64,000 bases of DNA. Origin: Myxococcus dinghuensis (GTDB lineage Bacteria > Myxococcota > Myxococcia > Myxococcales > Myxococcaceae). The notes under the pieces are model-generated. The model had not been told where the DNA came from, searched no databases, and saw nothing but the letters and a program-made list of their open reading frames with translations. Within the stretch, counting starts at the first letter, position 1, and each line of letters begins with the position of its first letter. Shown piece by piece: positions 6,653 to 13,956 of this stretch. The stretch spans positions 62,001 through 126,000 of the forward strand of contig NZ_JAKCFB010000020.1 of assembly GCF_024198235.1 (NCBI RefSeq), in the 5' to 3' direction. The position numbers and the translations under genes are program-made.

Positions 6653-9367
6653 TCAGAAGCTGCCTTTCACGCCCAGCACGGGGAGGATGGGGATGCCCGG
6701 AATCTTCACGTCGTTGCGGTAGCGGTAGTCGTTGAAGATGAACTCGACGTTCTCCGCGTTGTAGATGTTCTGCACGTCCATGTAGAGCGCGAGGGTCCAG
6801 TTGTCGAAGCGCCAGCCCTTCTCCACGCGGACGTCGAGCTGGTGGAAGCTCGAGGTGCGCGCGGAGCGGAAGGGCCCGTACGTGGGCTGGTAGTTGTTCG
6901 TGTCCGAGTCGTAGATGTCGTGCGGATGCGTCAGCGGCGTCGTGGGACGGCCCGTGGTGAGCCGGAAGCGGCCGCCGACCTCCCAGCCGTTGCCCAGGAT
7001 GTAGTTGGCCACCAGCGTGAGGATGTGCGTCTGGTCCCAGGGGCTCAGGCCGTACGTCTCCTCGTCCGAACCCGGCGGGCCGTCCTGGCCCAGGGGGTTG
7101 TCGCCGCGCGGCTTGGCGCCCGCGCGACCATCCTCGGCGTGGCTGAGCGTGTACGAGAGCCAGCCGGACCACTTGTCCGTGGCGGACGCGCGCTCCTTCT
7201 TCACCATCAGCTCGACGCCGTACGCCTTGCCGATGCCCATGTTGACGAAGCGGTCCTGGACGAAGCTCCCGTTGCTCGTCGGCCGCAGGTCGCCGGGGGA
7301 CACCACGTTCTCGAACCGGCGGTTGAAGAAGCCGGTGACGTCCACGTTCCACGTCTCGCCCAGCCGCTGCTCCACGCCGAGGCTCGTCTGGAAGGCGCGC
7401 TGGTAGTCCAGCAGCGGGTTGCCGTACGGGGAGAAGATGAACTGGTACGTGTCCGCCGGCTGGCTGTAGAGGCCCAGCGAGCCCTTGATGGCGGTGCGCT
7501 CGCTCATCGTGTAGCGGAGCCACAGGCGGGGGTCGAGCAGCCAGTTGCGCGTGCCGTTCACGCGCTGGAAGTTGCCGCGCAAGCCCGGCGTGACGGTGAA
7601 GGCGCCGAACTTGAAGTCCGCCTCCGCGAAGAGCGCGCCGTCGAAGCCGTTGATGACGGGCTCCTCGTGGATGAGCTCCGAGACGGGGTCGTTGCCGGGG
7701 AACGGCACGTACTCGGTGCCGCCCGGGGCGGGGGCCTGCACGTCGACCTTCACGTGCTCGAAGTACACGTCCAGGCCGGTGCGCAGGGTGAGCAGCGACG
7801 ACACGTCCAGCGTCATCACCTCGCGCGCGCCCAGCGAGGAGATGACGTCGTGCTCGATGTACTGGCCGAAGGAGATGTCGAAGTAGTCCAGGCCGACGTA
7901 GGGCGTGAAGACGGAGGTGAAGTCGCCCTTGCGGTACGTCCAGTCACCCTTCACGCGGTGGAAGCGGGTGCGCGTATCGAGCGAGATGTCCCGGTCCGTC
8001 TCCTCACCTCCGGTCACCAGCTTCAGCTTGTCGTCGCTGCCGAAGGCCATGATGTAGCCGGTGTTGCGCGCGGTGCCGGGCTCGGGCGTCGTGCCCCGCT
8101 TGGCGCCGAAGTCCACGCGCAACTGGTAGTCCCAGTAGACGGGGACGATGGACAGCGTCTCGCCCTCGTTCTTCGGGAGGACGGCGGGCAGGAGGGTGTC
8201 GATGTACGAGCGCCGCGCGGACGCCGCCACGCTGATGCCGTCGGTGACGGGCGCCTCGAGGAAGAAGCCCGCGTCGAGCAGGTCCACCTTGACGGAGCCA
8301 TGCACCGTGTCCGCCGCGCCCTTGCGCGTCGTCACGTCCACCACGCCGCCCACCGCGCGGCCGTACTGGCTGCCGTAGCCGCCCGGGTAGAAGTCGAGCG
8401 AGTCGATGAACTCCGCGTTCACCACCGACGGGCCACCGAGCAGGTGGAAGAGGTTGGGGATGCGCACCCCGTCCATCAACGTGGCCGTCTGGCCCGGGTT
8501 GGAGCCGCGCACCAGCAGGTCGCCGGAGATGAACGGCGCGCGCGCCACGCCGGGCAGCGCCTGGAGCACGCGGATGGGGTCGCCGAAGGTGCCCGGCGTC
8601 TTCTGCGCCTCCTCGCGCGTCACCGTGCGGCGGACGACCTCCTTCTTGGGCCGCGCGGAGCGCACGACCGTCTCGAAGGGGCTGCCGGCGGGCGCCAGGT
8701 AGAAGTTCACCTCCGTCGTCTCGTTGGCCTTCAGCGTCTCCTTCGTCTGGTAGAGCTGGAAGCCGGAGGCGATGACGCGCACGGCGCACTCGCCCGGGGG
8801 CACCTCGAGGGTGAAGCGGCCGTCCGCGTCGGACAGGGCCTCGGCGGCGTCCGCCTCGTCGCCGCAGCGCACGGTGGCGCCCGGCACGCGCGAGCGGCTG
8901 CCTCGGGAGATGAGCGTGCCGGTGAGCGTGGCCTTGGGGGCCTCGGCCTCGGCGGCGGCGGTCCCCTCCGCGGGGGGCGGGGCCTCGAGGGTGAAGTGGT
9001 AGACGTACTCCACCTGCACCGGCGCGGGCACGCCGTCCACCTCCGCGGGCGAGAAGCGGAACTGGCGCACGGCGGCGATGGCGGCCTCGTCGAAGCCGTG
9101 GCCCACCGCTTCCGTGGGCTGCACGTCGGAGACGGCGCCGTCCTCGGCGATGGTGATGATGAGGCGCACGGACGCGGTGAGCCCTTCCTTCAAGGCCTCC
9201 GGCGGGTACTGGGCCTCCACGGGCTGCACGAGCTGTGGGGGCCTGGTGATGGTCGGCTGGGCCGCGGCGGGTGGCGCGTCGGCCTGGGGGGCCTGGGCGA
9301 GCACCGGGGCCGCCACCAGCAGCGAGGCGGCGGCGAGCGCCGCGCGGGCATTCACGTTCGAGGACAT
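6653..9367 (-). CDS. TonB-dependent receptor with an N-terminal TonB C-terminal-like domain
   Basis: 904 residues. A signal peptide (residues 1-25, ending VLAQA) is followed at about 45-125 by a TonB C-terminal-type domain (YPPEALKEGLTASVRLIITI, then GHGFDEAAIAAVRQFRF). A carboxypeptidase-regulatory-like beta-sandwich spans about 145-225. The plug (about 240-350) contains DGVRIPNLFHLLGG and YPGGYGSQYGRAVGGVVDV, and the remainder is a 22-strand-type barrel ending in an aromatic residue (KGSF). It resembles the Oar-like receptors of myxobacteria. The gene follows tonB by 132 bases and precedes the lipoprotein by one base, so exbB-exbD-tonB probably energises it. Its substrate is unknown. The TonB-like domain sits where a signalling or Ton-box extension would be. 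Confidence 0.9.
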   Translation of the reverse strand: MSSNVNARAALAAASLLVAAPVLAQAPQADAPPAAAQPTITRPPQLVQPVEAQYPPEALKEGLTASVRLIITIAEDGAVSDVQPTEAVGHGFDEAAIAAVRQFRFSPAEVDGVPAPVQVEYVYHFTLEAPPPAEGTAAAEAEAPKATLTGTLISRGSRSRVPGATVRCGDEADAAEALSDADGRFTLEVPPGECAVRVIASGFQLYQTKETLKANETTEVNFYLAPAGSPFETVVRSARPKKEVVRRTVTREEAQKTPGTFGDPIRVLQALPGVARAPFISGDLLVRGSNPGQTATLMDGVRIPNLFHLLGGPSVVNAEFIDSLDFYPGGYGSQYGRAVGGVVDVTTRKGAADTVHGSVKVDLLDAGFFLEAPVTDGISVAASARRSYIDTLLPAVLPKNEGETLSIVPVYWDYQLRVDFGAKRGTTPEPGTARNTGYIMAFGSDDKLKLVTGGEETDRDISLDTRTRFHRVKGDWTYRKGDFTSVFTPYVGLDYFDISFGQYIEHDVISSLGAREVMTLDVSSLLTLRTGLDVYFEHVKVDVQAPAPGGTEYVPFPGNDPVSELIHEEPVINGFDGALFAEADFKFGAFTVTPGLRGNFQRVNGTRNWLLDPRLWLRYTMSERTAIKGSLGLYSQPADTYQFIFSPYGNPLLDYQRAFQTSLGVEQRLGETWNVDVTGFFNRRFENVVSPGDLRPTSNGSFVQDRFVNMGIGKAYGVELMVKKERASATDKWSGWLSYTLSHAEDGRAGAKPRGDNPLGQDGPPGSDEETYGLSPWDQTHILTLVANYILGNGWEVGGRFRLTTGRPTTPLTHPHDIYDSDTNNYQPTYGPFRSARTSSFHQLDVRVEKGWRFDNWTLALYMDVQNIYNAENVEFIFNDYRYRNDVKIPGIPILPVLGVKGSF

Positions 9368-9499
9368 GGAAGGGTCAGACCAAGGGGTGGGAAATCAGGA
9401 CGTGCTCCCGCCAGCAATGGGGCGGAGTGGGGACGTGGTGGAGGCCCGGCGGACATGACGAGCCGTGGAGTGGTTGGGTGCCCGAACGGGAGCGAAACT

Positions 9500-10297
9500 T
9501 CAATCGAGCAAGAACGTATAGGCGTACTTCATCGTGGTGGACACGGCCTCGCCTCCCTTGATGGCGGGCTTGAAGCGGAAGCGCCTGATGGCGTCGCGCG
9601 CCGCCTCGTCGAGGCCATGGCCCGGGCCGGAGAGCACCTTCACGTCGACCACGCGCCCCTCCGGGTCGATGGTGATGGACATCGAAACCGTGCCCTCGAT
9701 GCCGGCGCGGCGGGCCTCCTCCGGGTACGGAATCTTCACCTCGCTGGCGAGCTGCGGCTCGCTGTCCACCTGGTAGATGGGCGTGTACTTCGGCGCGCTG
9801 TAGGCCTTCACCTCCTGCGGCGCCTTGGCGCGGTCCGCGGTGCGGCCGTACAGGGTGTTGCCCACCGGCGCGGCGAAGGAGCCTCCGCTCGTCGTGGAGG
9901 ACATGGACATGCCCACCACGAGCGGCGCGGGCTTCGCGGCCGGAGGCGGCGTCTCGTTCGGAGGCGGAGGGGCCTCCGTCGGCGGCGGAGGCGGCCGGGG
10001 CGCCTCGGCCACCTTCACCGGCGGGGGCCGCACGCGCAGCTTGGGCGGCGGAGGCGGCGCGGGCTTGGGCGCCTCCTTCACCTCGGGAGGCGGGGGCGGC
10101 GGGGGCGGCTTCTGCACCTCCACCATCACCAGCTCCACGGGGCGCTGCGGGGCGGGGCGCTCCGGCGGCCGCGTGTGCAGCACCACCAGCGCCATCCCGT
10201 GCAGCGCGAAGGAGCCGAACACGAACCCCAGCAGGAGTCCGTTGCCGCTCCGGCGGGGCACCAGCCCCGCGACATTGTCGAGCACCGTCACGCTCAT
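9500..10297 (-). CDS. tonB: Energy transducer TonB
   Basis: 265 residues. An inner-membrane anchor near residues 20-45 contains S-F-A-L-H, matching the conserved Ser/His face of the TonB transmembrane helix that contacts ExbB/ExbD. A long Pro/Lys-rich periplasmic spacer follows, with runs of proline, able to span the periplasm. The C-terminal domain carries IPYPEEARRAGIEGTVSMS and GHGLDEAARDAIRRFRFKPA, the normal YP and RFxPA signatures of TonB family proteins. It starts ten bases after exbD and is the third gene of the operon. Its C-terminal domain is visibly similar to the one embedded in the downstream receptor. Confidence 0.93.
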   Translation of the reverse strand: MSVTVLDNVAGLVPRRSGNGLLLGFVFGSFALHGMALVVLHTRPPERPAPQRPVELVMVEVQKPPPPPPPPEVKEAPKPAPPPPPKLRVRPPPVKVAEAPRPPPPPTEAPPPPNETPPPAAKPAPLVVGMSMSSTTSGGSFAAPVGNTLYGRTADRAKAPQEVKAYSAPKYTPIYQVDSEPQLASEVKIPYPEEARRAGIEGTVSMSITIDPEGRVVDVKVLSGPGHGLDEAARDAIRRFRFKPAIKGGEAVSTTMKYAYTFLLD

Positions 10298-10307
10298 GGC
10301 CGTCCCG

Positions 10308-10736
10308 TCAGCCCCGCGGCGCCGCGGGGGCCGCGTCCTTCTCGATGTTGAGCGCGAACTTCGCGATGCCCTGGCCCTTCACGGTGTCGATGAGCCGCAT
10401 CACCTGGCCGTACGCGATGGTCTGGTCGGCGCTGATGATGGCGCGGGTGTCCTTGTCCTTGGCCACCGCCTCCGCCACCTTCCTCGACAGGTCCGCCTCG
10501 CTGACCTCCGTGCCGTCGAAGTACAGCTTGCCTTCCTTGTCGAGCACCACGTTGACCAGGCCCTGCACCGTCTCGCCGCCGTTGGCCGCGCGGGGCAGGT
10601 CCACCTCCACCGTCTCGCGGACGATGAAGTTGGCGGTCACCATGAAGATGATGAGCAGCACCAGCACGATGTCCACCAGCGGCGTGACGTTGATGCCGGT
10701 GATTTCCTCGTCGTTGTCCTGCGCGCTCCCGGCCAT
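10308..10736 (-). CDS. exbD: ExbD/TolR-type biopolymer transport protein
   Basis: 142 residues from the ATG at 10736. It has a short cytoplasmic N-terminus, one transmembrane helix (VDIVLVLLIIFMVTANFI) and a periplasmic domain. The Asp in NVTPLVDIVLVLL is the conserved proton-carrying residue of ExbD/TolR. The periplasmic part ends in ISADQTIAYGQVMRLIDTVKGQGIAKFAL, split here by function rather than domain, which is the typical ExbD dimer region. The gene begins two bases after the end of exbB and ends ten bases before tonB, so the three form a tight operon supplying proton-motive energy to TonB. Confidence 0.94.
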   Translation of the reverse strand: MAGSAQDNDEEITGINVTPLVDIVLVLLIIFMVTANFIVRETVEVDLPRAANGGETVQGLVNVVLDKEGKLYFDGTEVSEADLSRKVAEAVAKDKDTRAIISADQTIAYGQVMRLIDTVKGQGIAKFALNIEKDAAPAAPRG

Positions 10737-10738
10737 GA

Positions 10739-11413
10739 CTAGCGGACCTCCGCGCGCAGCGTGCCCACCAGCGCGTGTCCCAGCGCGTTGGCGCGGCTGG
10801 TGAGCGTCTTGAGCTGGCGGTTGAAGATGTTGAAGGCCACCACCGCGGGAATCGCCACCGCGAGGCCCACGGCCGTGGCGACGAGCGCCTCGGAGATGCC
10901 GGCCATGACCGTCTGCTGGATGGCCGCGCCCTTGGCGCCCATCGAGCCCAGGTCGTGGAAGGCCTTGATGATGCCGAGCACCGTGCCGAACAGGCCGATG
11001 AACGGCGCGTTGTTGCCCAGCGTGCCCAGGAACGACAGGAAGCGCTCGTACTGGGGCCGCTCGCGCGCCATGGTGGAGGCAATCACCTGCTCCACGGTGT
11101 CGGCGCCTTGCTCGGAGGAGGCCAGGCCCTCGCGGATGATGGCGGCCTCCATGCCGCGCTTGCCCTGGATGGCCACGCGCACCGCCTCCAGCTCGCCGCG
11201 CGCCAGCCGCACCGCGAGCAGCTCCGAGTCCGGCAGCCGGTTGCGCATGAAGTACACCGTGCGCTCCAACATGATGCCGATGGAGAGGACGGACAGGCAC
11301 ACCAGGATCCACAAGACCCACTCGGCGGAAGTCAGGGTGACGCCGAGCAGCTTGCTGCTGAGCCACCCCAGGTTCTCGGCGGGAACCTGGGCAAGGACCG
11401 CGATGGACGACAT
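10739..11413 (-). CDS. exbB: MotA/TolQ/ExbB proton channel family protein
   Basis: 224 residues with three membrane helices: about residues 28-50 (WVLWILVCLSVLSIGIML), 125-150 (LGTLGNNAPFIGLFGTVLGI) and 165-190 (ATAVGLAVAIPAVVAFNIF). The GTVLGI and AVAIPAVVAFNIF motifs are those of ExbB/TolQ. The start at 11413 has AGAGGGG about ten bases upstream. It is the first gene of the exbB-exbD-tonB-receptor-lipoprotein run and is divergent from the SDR gene at 11582, so the promoter must be in the 168 bases between them. The downstream TonB receptor favours ExbB over TolQ. Confidence 0.93.
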   Translation of the reverse strand: MSSIAVLAQVPAENLGWLSSKLLGVTLTSAEWVLWILVCLSVLSIGIMLERTVYFMRNRLPDSELLAVRLARGELEAVRVAIQGKRGMEAAIIREGLASSEQGADTVEQVIASTMARERPQYERFLSFLGTLGNNAPFIGLFGTVLGIIKAFHDLGSMGAKGAAIQQTVMAGISEALVATAVGLAVAIPAVVAFNIFNRQLKTLTSRANALGHALVGTLRAEVR

Positions 11414-11581
11414 GGTGTTGTTCCCCTCTGGAAATGCGTTGGCGGCAAGGGAACACCGCCCCCCGGGAAATGTGTCACCCGGAGGATCTGCTTCGCGCCC
11501 GGTCCCTGTGCGGCCATGTGGGCTTCACTCGGGGTAGGGACCGCGAGGGCGTCCTCGACGGGCATGGAGCCGGGGGCGAGA

Positions 11582-12394
11582 ATGAGCGCCATGCAAGGAA
11601 AGACGGTGGTTGTCACCGGTGCCTCCATGGGCATCGGCGAGGAGCTGGCGGTGGCGCTCGCGGCGCGGGGCGCGAACCTGGTGCTGGCCGCGCGCGGTGA
11701 GGACGCGCTCCAGCGGGTGAAGCAGCGGTGCGAGGCCGCGGGTGGCAAGGCGGTGGCGGTGGCCACCGACGTGGGTGACCCGGAGTCCTGCCGGCGCATG
11801 GTGGCGCGCGCGGTGGAGGCGTTCGGCGGCGTCGACGTGCTCGTCAACAACGCGGGCGTGTCCATGGACGCGCGCTTCGAGGACATCACCGACCTGGGCC
11901 TCTTCGAGCGGCTGATGCGCATCAACTACCTGGGCTCGGTGTACTGCACGCACCACGCGCTGCCGCACCTCAAGGCCCGGCGCGGGCTGCTGGTGGCCAT
12001 CTCCTCCCTCACGGGCAAGACGGGCGTGCCCACGCGCACCGGCTACGCGGCGAGCAAGCACGCGATGCACGGCTTCTTCGACTCGCTGCGCGTGGAGCTG
12101 ATGGGCACCGGCGTCGACGTGACGGTGGTGTGCCCCGGCTTCGTCGCCACCAACGTGCGCGCCAACGCCCTGGGCAGCGACGGCAAGCCGCTCCAGCAGA
12201 GCAAGCACGACGAGTCCCAGGGCACCAACATGGACGTGGGCACCTGCGTGGCCATCATCCTGCGCGCCATGGAAGCGCGGGAGCGCGAGGTGGTGATGAC
12301 CACCAAGGGCAAGGTGGGCCAGGTGCTCAAGCTCTTCGCCCCCCGCCTGCTCGACCGAATCACGCACAAGACGATTCAGGCCCGGCAGCGCTGA
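11582..12394 (+). CDS. Short-chain dehydrogenase/reductase (SDR)
   Basis: 270 residues from the ATG at 11582; the ATG at 11591 is an alternative. It is a classical SDR: the cofactor-binding VTGASMGIGEELA (TGxxxGxG), ATDVGD, LVNNAGVSM (NNAG) and the catalytic set Ser in AISSLTGKTG and Tyr-Lys in GYAASKHAM (YxxxK). The end of the protein carries a basic tail that may touch the membrane, as in DHRS7-like family members. An NAD(P)-dependent oxidoreductase is certain in type, but the substrate is not evident. It is divergent from exbB and is not obviously in an operon with the hydrolase gene 102 bases downstream. Confidence 0.9.
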   Translation: MSAMQGKTVVVTGASMGIGEELAVALAARGANLVLAARGEDALQRVKQRCEAAGGKAVAVATDVGDPESCRRMVARAVEAFGGVDVLVNNAGVSMDARFEDITDLGLFERLMRINYLGSVYCTHHALPHLKARRGLLVAISSLTGKTGVPTRTGYAASKHAMHGFFDSLRVELMGTGVDVTVVCPGFVATNVRANALGSDGKPLQQSKHDESQGTNMDVGTCVAIILRAMEAREREVVMTTKGKVGQVLKLFAPRLLDRITHKTIQARQR

Positions 12395-12496
12395 GGCCCG
12401 TGCCGCGCCCCATGCGGGCAAGCCGCCGAGCCCCCGTGGACCCGCGGATTCGACAGCCGATGACGCAACGTGTCACAATGGGGCGAGGAGGCACTC

Positions 12497-13558
12497 ATGA
12501 TGGCTTCGGAAGCGTCAGAAGGCCCTGGGTCCGAACCGGAGTCCGCGCGGCTGGAGTCCCCCTCGGCGGACTCCACCGCCGTCCCGGCGCGGGTGAAGTC
12601 ACCGGGGGGTGGCGTGGACTTCGCGCTCGGGGTGCTCAACGGCGTGCTGGGGGACTCGCTGCACCGGCGGAGGAACACGCTGGCCATCCCCATGGGGTTC
12701 CACCTGGAGGGCCAGCAAGTGGTCGTGGAGCGCGAAGCCCTGCGGGCCGCGTATCCCCAGTCCACCGGGCGGCTGGCGGTCTGGGTCCATGGCCTGGCGG
12801 TCACCGAGGCCATCTGGGCGTTCCCCACCGAGCCGCTGGTGAACTACGGCGCCCTGCTGAAGCGTGACGCGGGCATCACCCCGCTGTACCTGCGCTACAA
12901 CACCGGCCTGCACATCTCCGACAACGGCGAGCAGCTGGCCCATCTGCTCGAGCAGCTCGTCACGGAGTTCCCCGTCCCCGTCACCGAGCTGGTGCTCTTC
13001 GGCTACAGCATGGGCGGGCTGGTGCTGCGCGGTGCCTGTCACGTGGCGCAGGAGCGCGGCTTCTCGTGGCTGTCGCACGTGCGCCGCTCGTTCTCCATCG
13101 GCGTGCCGCACCTGGGGAGCCCGCTGGAGCGGGTGGGCAACGTCATCGCCCAGGTGCTCCGCGTCCTGCCGAGTCCGTATGCGCAGCTCATCGCGGACGT
13201 CGCCGACCTGCGCAGCGACGGCATCAAGGACCTGGGCTCCGGCCGGTGGCGCAGGCAGGACTGGGCGGCGCCACGCGACACGGGGGTGCCTCCACCCGCG
13301 CCACACCCGCCCGGCATCGTCCACCACCTCATCGTCGGGGCGCTCGGACAGGAGGAGAGCCACGCGCTGTCCGCCTTCCTCGGCGACGGCGTCGTGCCCC
13401 TGTCGAGCGCCGCGGGCCGCGCGCGACACGTGGACGCCGAGCCGCTGTTCCCCCAGGAGAACGTCAGCGTCGTCACCGGCATCGACCACGTGTCGCTCGC
13501 CCACCACCTGGATGTCTACGCGCGCATCCGCGCCTGCTTCGAGACGGAGGCCGCATGA
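12497..13558 (+). CDS. Lipase-like alpha/beta hydrolase
   Basis: 353 residues from the ATG at 12497 (or 12500), with GAGGAGG directly upstream at 12485-12491. Core motifs: VWVHGLAVTEAIW (strand and oxyanion region), the nucleophile elbow FGYSMGGLV (GxSxG), and GVPHLGSPLE, which is typical of PGAP1/lipase-like hydrolases acting on large or membrane-linked esters. A likely catalytic Asp is in LGDGVVPLSSA and a His in GIDHVSLAHH. The first 45 residues are polar and disordered. Its stop overlaps the start of the next small gene (ATGA), so the two products are probably made together. The substrate is unknown. Confidence 0.82.
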   Translation: MMASEASEGPGSEPESARLESPSADSTAVPARVKSPGGGVDFALGVLNGVLGDSLHRRRNTLAIPMGFHLEGQQVVVEREALRAAYPQSTGRLAVWVHGLAVTEAIWAFPTEPLVNYGALLKRDAGITPLYLRYNTGLHISDNGEQLAHLLEQLVTEFPVPVTELVLFGYSMGGLVLRGACHVAQERGFSWLSHVRRSFSIGVPHLGSPLERVGNVIAQVLRVLPSPYAQLIADVADLRSDGIKDLGSGRWRRQDWAAPRDTGVPPPAPHPPGIVHHLIVGALGQEESHALSAFLGDGVVPLSSAAGRARHVDAEPLFPQENVSVVTGIDHVSLAHHLDVYARIRACFETEAA

Positions 13559-13956
13559 GTCGCTGGCGAGGCTTGAAGGACCTGGTGCAGGAGGCCGTCC
13601 ACGAGGGCACCCGCGCCGTGGAGCGCATCCACCTGGACACGTCCGCGTGGCCCTTCGACATCCTGGAGCGCATCCCCGTCATCCAGGCGCCGGTGCGGAC
13701 CGTGCGCGCCGTGCATGACCTGTCCGTGTCCACCTCGTACAGCCTGGTCCGCTGGGTCAACCGCGCCGTCGGCGGTGTGCTGGACGTGACGCTGGACTTG
13801 ATGGACGCCCGCCGCGCGTCAGGTGCCGGCCCCCGGTCGCTCCACGCGCGCCATCAACCCGGTCAGCCCGTCGAACGTGGCGTTGCCTACCTGGTGAAGG
13901 CCGAACCCCCAGAGGAACGCGGTCATCCCCGCCCCGAATCCACCCCAGGTGGGTGA
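13555..13956 (+). CDS. Unknown small protein translationally coupled to the hydrolase
   Basis: 133 residues, starting in the ATGA overlap with the hydrolase gene. I do not recognise the family. Residues 1-88 look like a real protein, with amphipathic helices (LKDLVQEAVHEGTRAVERIHL and TVRAVHDLSVSTSYSLVRWVN by position) and a hydrophobic-aromatic balance that suggests membrane or partner contact. The last 45 residues are Pro/Arg/Gly-rich because the frame then runs antisense through the 3' end of the convergent gene (13819-13956), with no earlier stop. Either the tail is tolerated or the real end has shifted through mutation. Coupling suggests a partner or chaperone role for the hydrolase, an inference only. 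Confidence 0.6.
   Translation: MSRWRGLKDLVQEAVHEGTRAVERIHLDTSAWPFDILERIPVIQAPVRTVRAVHDLSVSTSYSLVRWVNRAVGGVLDVTLDLMDARRASGAGPRSLHARHQPGQPVERGVAYLVKAEPPEERGHPRPESTPGG

Noticed and set aside
6470..10351. Open frame of 1293 codons on the plus strand
   Set aside because: Antisense to the TonB receptor and tonB; His/Arg/Val repeats reflect GC-rich codons read backwards.
10739..11413. Flagellar motor or TolQ protein
   Set aside because: The adjacent exbD, tonB and receptor genes make an ExbB role far more likely.
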